Positions 45,741-56,345 of a stretch of 64,000 nucleotides of DNA are shown one piece after another. How positions within the stretch are numbered: the stretch's first letter is position 1; each line of letters begins with the position of its first letter. The stretch is from Ariolimax columbianus. Its lineage: Eukaryota > Mollusca > Gastropoda > Stylommatophora > Arionidae. Position numbers and translations under genes: made by a program. Under the pieces are notes generated by a model. That model saw only the letters and a program-made list of their open reading frames with translations, made no database searches and was not told where the DNA came from. The stretch lies in the NCBI GenBank assembly GCA_036924085.1, contig JAVGWX010000007.1, positions 68,086,185-68,150,184 on the forward strand, written 5' to 3'.

Positions 45741-46439
45741 CCATATCTAGTATACCCACTGGTGATGCCAGAATGTCCGCTCTTTCGTTGCCCGAACCCT
45801 AGGACAGTAGATCCACAACTTCCATGCAGGTTTGATGTCTGTACAGCTGCCACCCAGTCCTTCTCTACCTCCCCAAGTAAGAATCTGGAGTCTCACACGA
45901 TGACAGCCCCTGTTAAATAGGTCTCAGATAGCGATCTCAAAGCTGCAATCACTGCTTCCATCGCCAATAGTAATAGCTACAGCTTCCAAGCAGAACGTAC
46001 TTCGCAGAATGAGGCATAAATGGATTAATTCGCCGTACTTGGCCATAGAATTTATTTTGAAACCCTAAACCATCAACGACTTAAAAATGGACTTCGTTAA
46101 AACATTAATTAGAACTCTGATTGTATTGATCCAAGAACCATCAAAACACGGCACTGACAGCGTGTAAGATGAGCGTCATTCGTACTTGTGTTAGCAAAAC
46201 AAAAAACCAAGTAATTACATTCGAAAATCGAGACCGGCATTTTCTTATGCATTGACCCTTTCAGATCGACGTTTTATGTCCGGGACAGTTGAGACCTCGG
46301 GACATGCAATAAAGGATCTTTAAACAGCTCGCTGTTTTGTTCTTCAATCATTTTCAGCAACTAATACCATACATATCAGCATTACGAGCCGTATGTGTAA
46401 TATAGACAGAAGGTATTTCTGAGCTTCCTAGTATCAGAG
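45741..46439. other. No recognised gene
   Basis: No motif or repeat family is recognised. Confidence 0.35.
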
Positions 46440-46630
46440 CAGTTATAGCGCGTCTCTCTCATAATAAATGAAGAGAATTCGCTTTCCGGTTCAGTCTACC
46501 CAACTGTACACATGCACCTGATCACAGGATTCGAAAGGTAAAGTAGCTAGGAATGGAACTGTTTACTCCACCACACAGAAACGTATACCTCGCCACAATG
46601 AAGTCTTAAACGCTTCATCCTCGTAGAAGA
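46440..46630 (+). repeat. SINE-C, degraded copy
   Basis: GCGCGTCTCTCTCATAATAA, GTCTACCCAACTGTACACAT, GCACCTGATCACAGG and CTCCACCACACAGAAACG follow the SINE-C order. The B box is damaged (CCGGTTCAGTC). Confidence 0.55.
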
Positions 46631-46654
46631 AGAAGAAGAAGATGAAGAAAAATT

Positions 46655-46711
<57 letters not shown>
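46655..46711. repeat. (GA)n microsatellite
   Basis: About 28 GA units with one interruption, preceded by GAAGAAGAAGAAGATGAAGA. Confidence 0.95.
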
Positions 46712-46712
<1 letters not shown>

Positions 46713-46747
46713 AGAATGCAATAACCAACACAACAAACAAGTAGTTG

Positions 46748-47095
46748 TTTAATGTTCAGAATGAGTAGGATTTCTCTTTCGTGCTCCCTAAAATGGACGT
46801 TAAGTGGCGGTTCTCGTAGCTTTCCTCACATTCCGAGCTTGCTAGTGAGTGTGGACCGGGGTCCTCCAGGCATCTGTGCTATGCTTGGCCTCATATGCGT
46901 GTCGCTCACTACTACGAGGATCACTTCAATTCTCATCTTGTTAGTCATGCTGCCACGAAAACAACCTGTTTCCAGGGAGGACTGGGGGGGGGGGGGGGAG
47001 TCAAGGTGAAGGTCTTGGCCTGTATATTTTACCTGACCCTATCATATCTGATCTGTATATTTTACCGGTCCAGACGTTAGTCTTGCTCCCATAGC
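46748..47095 (+). repeat. R3 dispersed repeat, plus orientation, longest copy
   Basis: Contains AGAATGAGTAGGATTTCTCT, AGCTTTCCTCACATTCCGAG, GTGGACCGGGGTCCTCCAGG, GTGTCGCTCACTACTACGAG, a G run (46984-46999) and TATTTTACCTGACCC. It is the best reference for the family's 5' part in this window. Confidence 0.82.
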
Positions 47096-47404
47096 AAACA
47101 AGTAGACAAGTAATAAAAGAACACGATGACTTTCTGTGTTTTAAAAATCTGATCTAATCCAGATGACACAAAGACTGGGAAACGACACGATATAAGCGAA
47201 GAGGCTGAATGTGTCTTTAATTAATATCTGGTCCTCTCCTCGGGATATGGAAGCATTGTTTTGTGTTAATGATTAGACGTCGTGAAGTTTATGACTGGGT
47301 CTGGTTAATGGCACACGTAGTTCGTGTTTGGTTGGTAGTGGGGTAATTATGTTGGCGTTTGGCGGATAGTGTGAATGTGTTAGAGTTTGGTGACTAAAAA
47401 GAAT

Positions 47405-47645
47405 GTGTTTGGTGGGTAGTTGGGTTACGTTAGCGTTTGGGTGGCAGTGTCGCTATGTCAGCGTTTAGTGGGTAGTGAGGTTATGTTAGCGTTTAGTGGA
47501 TAGTGAGGTTATGTTAACGTTTAGTGGGTAATGAGGTTATGTTAGCGTTTAGTGAGGTTATGTTAGTGTATAGTATGTAGTGAGGTTATGTTAGCGTTTA
47601 GTGGGTAGTGAGGTTATGTTAGCGTTTAGTGGGTAGTGAGACTAG
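47405..47645. repeat. Minisatellite array H, 28 bp unit, ~8 copies
   Basis: The unit GGTTATGTTAGCGTTTAGTG plus GGTAGTGA is repeated. Copies on the left edge are more diverged (TTGGGTGGCAGTGTC). Confidence 0.92.
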
Positions 47646-48528
47646 GTTTAGAGTTTGCTGAGCAGTAAATACACGTAATCTGAAAATGTATATACCATTA
47701 GAAGGTTGTGAATTTCTTCTGGTGTTTAAAGTGGCGCTAACTTTCTCCAGAGGCGGAATCGATTGATTTGCCTGTGTTGCCACAACTTGTGTGTGTTTTA
47801 TTTAGGTGATTGTCTGTGCGTTCTAAAAACCACAAAGTCTGTCCAAGCGTTTGCAGAGCAAATGGCCTATGTGTGTGTTCTCACAGCATCTATTTAGTGC
47901 TGGTTGCTAATCAGCAAAATGGCTGAGTTGTTTGAATGTCGATCTTCTGACCACGAGGAGTTTTAAACAACGGTAAGGTTTTGTTTATTTTTCTGTCAGA
48001 AGTGAAATAAAAACCTAGCCTGTACAGTGCGTAGCGACTGCAGGGAGTTGTGGCCTTTATTTCTCAGATCTTAAAATCCTCCTGATGGACTACAATAATG
48101 GGTATAAACGCTGTAATATCAGCAGTGGAGTTATCGTTTTTTCCCTTGCCTATTATCAGTCGCAGAGAGAGATAACATTTTTGCTGGACTAATAAATTAC
48201 GGTCATTTTACCCGGTCGAGATGATATTTTGTGTGTAAATAGGAGATATCACCCGAGTGACACTCGGTTGTAAAAAAAGAGTTCAGAACAACCTTCTAAG
48301 CCTGTCGTAAAAGCCGACTAAAGAGGAATGTGCTTGGTCATTTCAAACTAATCGCAGAAATCCAGTGTTGTGTAAGTAGCAGTTTCAAACGATCAAATGC
48401 ATGCTTTCTGTAAACGGTACAGATGCAATGTGGACACATGATTTGTTTGAAAAGGCGAAATAGATTTTATGAGCTATGCAAAGCATGTGGTAATAATGTT
48501 GACAGAGAAGGACATCAATGAGCTTCCT
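47646..48528 (-). other. Start of the intron downstream of the B4GAT1-like exon
   Basis: Immediately 3' (minus strand) of the splice donor. I searched by eye for the expected final block of the protein (a GFLVHKGF-like sequence) and did not find it here. No other gene is seen. Confidence 0.5.
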
Positions 48529-48534
48529 ACCTGG
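48525..48534 (-). promoter_or_regulatory. Splice donor (phase 0)
   Basis: On the minus strand AGCCAG is followed by GTAGGA; the GT lies at 48529-48530. The last codon is the Gln of NRISQ. The family continues beyond this point (typically with ACELHVAG), and the genomic frame after the GT does not, so an intron begins here. Confidence 0.85.
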
Positions 48535-49667
48535 CTGATTCGATTATATCCATACTGTTTAAACCGTTCGTCGTACAGAGGCACAGAAGTCTTTGCGATA
48601 TAGAAAGGCTCCCAGATGCTGTCCCGCTCTACAGTATATGCGATCCGAATTGGTCCCTCTTTTCCTAATATCTTCCACATGTCATACTCTGTCTGCCTAT
48701 GACACTTCTGACAGAGCTCCCAATAGAAGGGCCTCACAAGACCGCTTCCCCATAGCTCTAATAGTTCAGCTTTATTTGTCGGGGCTTTGACTGATTCTCG
48801 AATTTCGAATGCAGGCACGACAAACGCCGAAAGTGAAAGTTGTGTTCTATTTGAGTCATTCTTGTTGCTACTATTTATATCGAGAGTGTGAAGAGGGCTC
48901 GAAGACATAAACCTCTGAAATTCTGTTCTGAGGTTTTGTGATGGTAACATGTCTATATCTACCATGAAAATGTATGGCGTCTGGGCATAGTTGATGGCCA
49001 AGTTTCTAAGTAAGTTGTTTGGATACTCCAAATCTCTATTTGCATAGTTCAAGCCATTTGAAGAAGTGGATTTAATATCGAGCTTTCGTTCCACGTGTTC
49101 TGGGCACACCAATTTCAGATCAGAAAGCCCTTCAAAATGTTCAGGTGTGCGACTGATAGGGTACACTAGATGAAAACTGACATGGCGATATATGTAGTCG
49201 TTGCAGAAATGAAGATGAACTAAGCTAGTGATTGTATCGATGAAATCGTCGTCGTAAGTAAACACAGAGACAGATATTGGTCCGTTCCAGCGCTGACTGA
49301 GCTCAACCAGGTTAAAGAGCCGATTGGAAGAGCTCTGTGTTACAATACTCACGTCATACTCGTTCCGACCTAGTATCACATGTTCGGAAGTGAGAAAATT
49401 GTCCAGCACATGGTACGTACCGCTCTTGTCCAGACGATACGAGTTTTTAACTCTCTCTTCCATTTCAGAAAGAACATTTTTCAACATCCTGCCTTGTAGC
49501 TGGCGCCCTACAAGAGACTTGCTATCTTTCATCCTAGCCTCTTTCACCTCCAAACGTGACAACAACGTCATATGAAGGATCTGAAGGAACACAATAGCCA
49601 GCACCAGGGAGGCTAGACATGGCCAGAAACGGATTCTATAGAACAGCGACATTTTCCATAATGACAT
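48531..49667 (-). CDS. B4GAT1: Beta-1,4-glucuronyltransferase 1-like (B4GAT1, GT49), main coding exon
   Basis: This Golgi enzyme adds glucuronic acid to the xylose primer on alpha-dystroglycan O-mannose glycan, preparing it for matriglycan extension by LARGE. The exon encodes 379 residues from ATG at 49667. Residues about 15-36 are a hydrophobic signal anchor after a short basic tail, so it is a type II membrane protein. The metal-binding DxD motif is DIDML at 237-241. Family GT49 signatures follow: AFVVPAFEIR (about 281-290), NKAELLELW, RPFYWELC, WEPFYIAKTSVPLYDERFKQ and YGYNRISQ. NRT and NDS sequons are present at about 271-275. An in-frame TAG at 49689-49691 and the first ATG fix the start; a TTG at 49679 is not a plausible start. 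The human protein has 415 residues, so only the last 40 or so are lacking; they should lie in a downstream exon. No stop or frameshift interrupts it. Confidence 0.92.
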
Positions 49668-49691
49668 GGCCTTTTTCAACAGGTGCAGCTA

Positions 49692-50308
49692 TTAATAGCA
49701 CCACAATTAGCCCAGCAAGTCACAAGGCTTGCAATTCAGTACTGGTCAAAGCAAAATTACTAAAATGCCAAAGCAAGCGAAAGACATCTGGTGTGTTCGC
49801 TGACTTGATTTTCCCCGCTGCAGTTAGACAGTCATAGCTATATTCTGGTGAAATCATAGTGGACAGAATAATGTGGCTGCGACTTTTGAGTTAATTAAGT
49901 AGGTCAGTATTACCATACAAATGGACAGCATGTATCCAGGAGCGGCGCCAACATCTGAAAAGGAACAAGACAGGAAAATGAATTAGTGACTTCTTTAAAA
50001 AGACTTGACAGATTCCCCTCTAATCCCACATTGTAGCATACGACAGAAATGAGTATTCCCCTCTTTTTGTTTATTCCGTTTTTCAGACTCCACTTGCCAT
50101 AGCGTTCTGTTTCAATGTTCTTCACTATCTATCTCCCCTGTTCTTCTTCATCTGCTGTTGTCCTTTGTTACTAGACCTGACCATAAAATACGAAGAATGC
50201 GATATAACCTTATGTTGGCAAAGGTTTGCATGCTATAAAGTAGGATTCTGATTCTACATTGGTGTGAAACAGCCTAATCTTTTATTTTTTCTAAGATTTT
50301 ATATAACT
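49692..50308 (-). other. Upstream region of the B4GAT1-like exon
   Basis: Probable 5' UTR or upstream intron. I can identify no TATA box or other promoter signal with confidence. No other gene is recognised. Confidence 0.35.
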
Positions 50309-50310
50309 TA

Positions 50311-50768
50311 TCCGTTGTCCGTTTGCGAGAACTTCTAATATAAGCTTTTAATAAACTTGACATGATCGTTGCCCGTTTGCGTGAACTTCTATTACAAGAT
50401 AGTATTAAACTTGACATAACCGTTGTCCGTTTGCGTGAACTTCTATTACAAGATAGTATTAAACTTGACATGACCGTTGTCCGTTTGCATGAACTTCTAT
50501 TACAAGATAGTATTAAACTTGACATGACCGTTGTCCGTTTGCATGAACTTCTATTACAAGATAGTATTAAACTTGACATGACCGTTGTCCGTTTGCATGA
50601 ACTTCTATTACAAGATACTATTAAACTTGACATGACCGTTGTCCGTTTGCATGAACTTCTATTACGAGATAGTATTAAACTTGACATGATCGTTGTCCGT
50701 TTGCATGAACTTCTATTACAAGATACTATTAAACTTGACATGACCGTTGTCCGTTTGCGAGGACTTCC
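50311..50768. repeat. Minisatellite array I, 54 bp unit, ~8.5 copies
   Basis: The unit contains GTTGTCCGTTTGCATGAACT, TCTATTACAAGATAGTATT and AAACTTGACATGACC. 54 is 18 codons, so 146-codon (plus) and 183-codon (minus) frames are open. The differences between copies (CAT/CGT, CAA/CGA, AGT/ACT, ATG/ATA, ACC/ATC in the plus frame) all change amino acids, so there is no sign of protein-level selection. Confidence 0.95.
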
Positions 50769-51205
50769 ATTTCTCCTACTGCAACAAACTTTCCTGAAAT
50801 AGTGATGCCGACCGGCATTAGCCACAAACTACCGAGATCGGCTTGACGTGATGTAAGTTCCGACTGGCCAATGTTTAAACTGAAATGACGTCGCTTCACA
50901 AGTATCCGCACTTTTCTCACACAAGAGCTTAATTCTATTTGGCGTGTTTATTTACCAACCAACGTAAGTCAGCTAGAGGAATAGGTGTGGGATTGTTAAG
51001 GGCAAATGCCTACAAATATCGCGCAATGTATATTAGATCATTCGAAAATTGATAGACAAGTTTTAGAGATTAATTTATAATTTATCTGCTAATACTGTGT
51101 TGTGTTATTTTGGAAGGTAAGTTTTTTGTATGTGTTAGTGTGTTGTAAAATTTCAAACCAGTACAACATTGAGACAACATTTTTTTTAAATATTACAAAA
51201 TCGAA
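50769..51205. other. No recognised gene
   Basis: AT-rich interval ending at a SINE-A target duplication (CAGCAAAA at 51206-51213). Confidence 0.35.
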
Positions 51206-51214
51206 CAGCAAAAT

Positions 51215-51465
51215 GGGACGATGTGGGCTAGTGAAGTGACAGGGCTCACAACCCGAAGGTGCTGGATTCACTCCTTATCACAGCACCGGCCGTTACTCAG
51301 GGGAAGCAAACCTTTAGAAAATGCAGGAAGAAACAGACCCTTACATAAAATGCATGCCGAAGTCGGATGCACTGGGCCGACAGGCGCAAAACAAAAACAT
51401 AGTGCAACGCACAATGCCTTGGGGATAGAGAAATAAGGCGAACGCCAAAATGTAAAAAAATGTTT
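51215..51465 (+). mobile_element. SINE-A copy, plus orientation
   Basis: Starts GGGACGATGTGGGCTAGTGA and has a degraded B box (GGATTCACTCC). It keeps the family body (CCGTTACTCAGGGGAAGCAA, GGCGCAAAACAAAAAC). An 8-base duplication CAGCAAAA is seen at 51206-51213 and 51470-51477. The mutated B box suggests an older copy than that at 5.4 kb. Confidence 0.88.
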
Positions 51466-51504
51466 AAAGCAGCAAAAACTAGTAACTTTCTACTTTTCTT
51501 AGTT

Positions 51505-51590
51505 TCACTGGTCCGCGAAAATGGTGTTTCCCAATTTCACAGGTCCGCGAAAATGGTGTTTCCCAATTTCACAGGTCCGCGGGTGTAAAA
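51505..51590. repeat. Tandem repeat J, 33 bp x ~2.5
   Basis: GGTCCGCGAAAATGGTGTTT plus CCCAATTTCACA is repeated; the third copy is cut after GGTCCGCG. Confidence 0.9.
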
Positions 51591-52030
51591 AGGTTGGGAG
51601 ACACTGACACAGAGAGCTCAAATTGTGTTCAGTCTTTAACTAGTGCGACCTGTTTCTCTATTAAATTTCGACAGTGATTATTTCACCAACAAATTTTGTT
51701 TAAGGCGCAAATTCACCACAATAGAAACATGTTTTTGTTGCTAAATCCTGTAGTCCGAAAAGCAAAACAAAAATGTCTTAGTACTCCTATAAATAAAAGT
51801 TTCTACAAACGTTTTTTTAAATACTTCCTTTTTGTTTGAGAATGCTGCTGTTTTGTTATGGAATAGAGAAAAGGGAAACAATATAATATGTACATAATGA
51901 GTTTACAGGATGCTTACATCCCAAAACAGAGTATGATCTTCGGTACGAGCCTAGACTGATATGTCTCTTTTTCCTAAAATTTCGTGGAAAATTAGTAATT
52001 CACTCTTCTAATTGTGTTTCATATTTATAG
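51591..52030. other. AT-rich, no recognised gene
   Basis: Ends at the SINE-B target duplication (CATATTTA at 52020-52027). Confidence 0.35.
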
Positions 52031-52384
52031 GGGATCAAGATGCTGAGCAGCGCAGGAGTTGCAGTGGTCAGCGACTCATACCTGACTGCTAGTATCAGGG
52101 CCAGCGAACTAAAGCTGCCAAGACCCTTCTACACCTCCACGCGGTGATCCTGGATAACAGGCTGCAGAAGGGCAAACTGGCTGAGGAGAAGGGATCGAAG
52201 AGGGAATGCTAACCCGGTACTCAATAAATGCTTGCTGAAGTCGGATATGTTGGACCGAGAAGTGCAAATATCGCAGTCAATCTGTAAACTACGACACAAC
52301 GCATTCCGTTCTCTGGACTTCATTCTGCTACGTAAGCCCTTTCAGTGTTTGGTAGTGGGAGATTGAAAATGAACGAACCCAAGC
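52031..52384 (+). mobile_element. SINE-B copy, plus orientation, near full length
   Basis: Runs from GGGGATCAAGATGCTGAGCA through GAGAAGGGATCGAAGAGGGA, CTAACCCGGTACTCAATAAA, GTGCAAATATCGCAGTCAAT and CGACACAACGCATTCCGTTC to GAAAATGAACGAACCCAAGC. CATATTTA with one further near-match (TAG/CAG) flanks it at 52020 and 52385. It lacks a long GAA tail. Confidence 0.85.
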
Positions 52385-52392
52385 CATATTTA

Positions 52393-53330
52393 CAGTATTG
52401 TGTCTACACCTTTCTTTTAAACCAGAAAGCTATTCCGCCCTCAGAAGGCTATAGCCAGTGGGAAATCAAAATATGACATACAATGAGCTGGAGATGCTTC
52501 TAGTATAGCGGGGTTAACTTGCACTCTTAGTCATATCTTCCAGCACCTTTCTCACTGTGACAGTTGCCCTAGTCTTACCATTGTCATACACCGAGCCCTC
52601 CCGAAAACTACTTTTAGAATGGCACCAGATATAAGACAGCGAGCATCCCATGGTAATAAAAACATGACGATTTATTGACTACCATAGTCGGCCCTGACCA
52701 AGCGTACAAAAATTACACTCACAAATCATGTATTTGCATATTCGGTCTGTACGACTCCCACGAGTTTAGAATAATCATGCAGCCTCTGGTTCTGTCTGTA
52801 CGTCTTAGTCTATGTACCCCATGAGATGTGTTTTGGGATGAACATATTTGTAATTTCAACCTCGTCTAATTTACAAAATTAATCAACCGACGCCACCCCG
52901 CGTTGTTAAAGCAGTTACAGAATACACGAAGAGCTGCAGAGAAAATCAATTCCAATAACGGAGGAAATACAAACAAGGTTTAAAAAGACTTTTTTTTTAA
53001 CGTCAAACGTGTACACGCGTTTTCATTTTCTCGTGTAACACTATATTCTAACAGTGTTTGTATTTAGTTTAGTCGAAGAATCAACGTTATTGCACATGGT
53101 TTAACCCATAAGTGCTTTGTTCTTCTCAATATTTTTGGAGAATAATAGTACAATGGACGAACTATGTAGCATCGGCGAGGATCCCGTAAGAGATTGGCTA
53201 GATTTTTAACACAACTTTTGAATTGTGTCCAGGCAGCGGCCGTTATGCCTACTTTTTCGATTTTCAACTGCCGAGGGATTTGATTGCACATGGGCATTCT
53301 AACTATACCTAGAGATCCGGGAAAATACCG
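52393..53330. other. No recognised gene
   Basis: Short frames only, no motif. Confidence 0.35.
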
Positions 53331-53334
53331 GACA

Positions 53335-53435
53335 ATTCGCGTGAAAAAAATCTCGGCCTCCAACGTGATTTGAACTGAGACCTCCAACACCCAAGGCCGA
53401 CGTCTTACCCCGAGTCCACTCCGTCCCCCGTTTGC
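53335..53435 (-). repeat. Probable tRNA-derived SINE head
   Basis: The minus strand reads GGGGGACGGAGTGGACTCGG then GGTCTCAGTTCAAATCACG, an A-like and B-like pair at tRNA spacing. The leading GGGGGACGGAGTGG resembles the start of SINE-A. The body of SINE-A does not follow, so it may be a related family. Confidence 0.4.
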
Positions 53436-54084
53436 ATTTGTGAACAGGAACACGTGTACTATTCGGGAACTCTATACATACATGTCTATTGCTGATTGAT
53501 GTCATGGACAACCGTATTTTAGCCATGCTGATATTAATAAATCCGTACAGATGATCAGTACTTCTCTTACACTCGACATCATGTGAACTAAATCACTCAC
53601 GTATTCCAGTATTTAGCACTCATACATTTTACCTCAGTTTCTCAATTAATCATTCTTTGCTGAATGAGCCACACGGTTAAGCACTCACTCCACTATTCAA
53701 CCTCTCGCTCGTGCCATTCATTCACTCGGGCATTTCCTTACTTGGATACTAGCTCGTGCTTTTATTTAGTGTGTTTATATCTAAGATACGTTAGATACTG
53801 TATACGGTTGACTATTTGTTCAGTTCACTGACATTCTCTCAAGCCAAGGCGTTTCGTTCTATTCTCTGTACCTCCCCTCTGTAACTTCGTCCTACATAGA
53901 CAATTAGAGGGTTCCTTATTTACATGAATCAAACGCACTTGCCACTGTTCGCGCAATATCACTCTCCAAGTTATTTATATACGAGGGGTAGTTATTAAGT
54001 AACTGCTAATTTATAATAAATTGCATAGAAGAGTACGTATGGAAAACGGAAAATCGTATTTCTGGACACAAAATAGCTCTTTAG
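53436..54084. other. No recognised gene
   Basis: No coding or repeat feature is recognised. Confidence 0.35.
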
Positions 54085-54745
54085 CACTATACATGTAGGG
54101 ATTATGACAATGTGACGATTAAGCACACGTACACAGTACTCTAATCTAGATCTAACAAATGCTTTATACAGTTTGACTATCACTTCCTTGTTCTTAGGCT
54201 TAATATTTCTTTTTATGATACATAATATTGTATTTGCCTTTTTTACTTCTACCTTCATTTATCTTACCTATATGATCTTTTATAACCCCTAGATCCTTTT
54301 CCTGTCATTCTAATATTGTTCACTCTTATTCTGTAACTATGTTCTATATTGGATCTATCCATGTGGATGACTGTACATTTATTTACATTAAACTCAATTT
54401 GCCAGATCTCGGACCATTCCCGAAGTTGTACTAAATCCGACCTCAATATACCCACTTCTGCTTTAGATGAGACACTAATGCATAGTTTTGTGTCATTCAC
54501 GAATTTTGCAATCATGGATCCGATATTATTGTCCAAATCGTTTATATATTTCAAGAACAAAATTGTTCCCAATACCGAGCCGTGTCGCACTCCACACCAC
54601 TCAAGAGTACTCCTTATTTATGCCCACTCTGCCTTCTCCCCGTTAACCAATTTTCTATACATTTGGCAACTTCCCCACCTATTCCGTGTGATTTCAACTT
54701 CCTAAATAATCTTTGATGAGGTACTCTATCAAAAGCCTCTATATG
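54085..54745 (-). pseudogene. CR1/Jockey-type LINE fragment, decayed
   Basis: The minus strand reads RHGSVLGTILFLKYINDLDN, MIAKFVNDTKLCISVSSKAE, LREWSEIWQIEFNVNKCTVI and, in another frame, VKKANTILCIIKRNIKPKNK. This is the same family as the open element at 57343-59313 and aligns to its middle third. The catalytic FADD is changed to FVND and a frameshift splits the frame. Both ends are missing; there is no 3' tail. Confidence 0.88.
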
Positions 54746-55790
54746 ATGGTCGTAGTTCGGTCCTTCCTCATTCCATTCCTATCCTAACAGTAAAAGACCT
54801 AGAATATGTTGGCGGCGGGAATTTAACCCGGATTATTTGCCACAAGAAGCTAGCACTCATCTATTCACACTCTCAATGATAAGTATAGAAGACAAATGCT
54901 TGATATTCCACACGCTACTTACTACCTGTTATAAATGGCATGTCAGATTCCAATACATCATAACAATGTAACTACAGAAAAAAAAGAAAGACCACTTCAA
55001 ATACCATGCCCCACTTTGGATCACCGGCCTCAATTGTATTCAAGTTCTATATCCCCAGAACTTGGTGTTCGACGCATACATTGACTGAATGCTAGACAGA
55101 TCTAGACAATGGCGTCCCTTCTTTTCATGGTCATGCATGCGCACGAATTCTGGTTCACTTAATTAAAAAAACGGGAAGAAAAATTATTCAACGCTATTTT
55201 CAAATGGTCTTCCGCTTTCGACTTCACAACTACACAATAGCAACTTTTACAAGAAGTCTGCAGGTGCAATATTTCTTTAGGGAAATGAGCCAACACAATT
55301 TTGATTGCCTCTGTTAAAAAACAAACAGATGAGAAAGCATGTGCCAAATCAAATAAGAGAAAAAACAAAAATGTGGTCTAATGTGGTTTTGTTGCTATCC
55401 CATGGTGTGGTTTAATGACCAGAGACACTGCTGGTAATGCAAATATGACCTCATAAGTGACCATGCCGATAGGGATGAGGTGTTAGTGATTTAATTATAC
55501 AGGTTTCTACTTTTTATGAGGTGGAGTGACTGCTTCTCCTTCTCTGTGATATCTTCCCTTAACCGGAAGTCAGTAATCCATTTGCAGCCTGGTAGAATGG
55601 AGCGTATCGAGACGGAATCGCACACCGTCCTTTATCCATGAGAAGCAAGCACTCTTACAACTCTGTTACACAGACGCTCAACAGAAAAGATAAAAATATC
55701 GAGAGAAAAAACGTAAATGGGCACCTTGCCAGCGGTTGGACAAAGAACATTTGGTTATGTTGTGTCCTAGTTCATAGCGAGGTTGTGATA
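54746..55790. other. No recognised gene
   Basis: Unique-looking sequence with short frames. Confidence 0.35.
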
Positions 55791-55794
55791 TCTG

Positions 55795-55998
55795 CGCTGT
55801 GTCAGAACGGCATTTTAGGGACTGGTTTGCCTTTCCTGTTCTTTCAGCTAGGATGCCCGAGTGCAGTCTGTTTCCACGACCACCAGTTGAAGACAGAATA
55901 GGGTCTTGGTGAACTCGTCCATACTGACGTAAGCTAGGACGAGTCGCTGGCTGATGTCAGCTCATTCACTGCAACCTCGCTGAGAAACTTTAAGTCAA
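55795..55998 (-). repeat. SINE-B 5' part, minus orientation
   Basis: Read on minus it has GAATGAGCTGACATCAGCCA, AAGACCCTATTCTGTC, GAAACAGACTGCACTCGG and GAAAGGCAAACC. The family's 3' half is absent. Confidence 0.65.
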
Positions 55999-56087
55999 GT
56001 TAAAGTAGCCGACTGCAAGTACAACATATAGTCGAGGTTCGAGTGTTGGAGACACATCTGTATTCGCTGACAGCTTTTATAGGGACG

Positions 56088-56345
56088 GAGAGTTGGAGAC
56101 ATTTGTATTAGTTATGATGGAATGTTGAAGATATTTGTATTAGTTATGATGGAGTGCTGTATGCAGATTTGTATTAGTTATGATGGTGTGTTGTATACAG
56201 ATTTGTATTAGTTATGATGGAGTGTTGTATACAGATTTGTATTAGTTATGATGGAGTGTTGGAGACATTTGTATTAGCTATGATGCAGTGTTGGAGACAT
56301 TTGTATTAGCTATGATGCAGTGTTGGAGACATTTGTATTAGCTAT
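56088..56345. repeat. Minisatellite array K, ~32 bp unit, ~8 copies
   Basis: TTTGTATTAGTTATGATGGA plus GTGTTGGAGACA or GTGTTGTATACAGA variants repeat. The last copies have GCTATGATGCAG. Confidence 0.93.

Noticed and set aside
49668..49679. Four extra N-terminal residues of the B4GAT1-like protein from a TTG start
   Set aside because: TTG is not a normal animal start codon. The first in-frame ATG at 49667 follows an upstream in-frame stop closely and gives a proper signal-anchor N-terminus.
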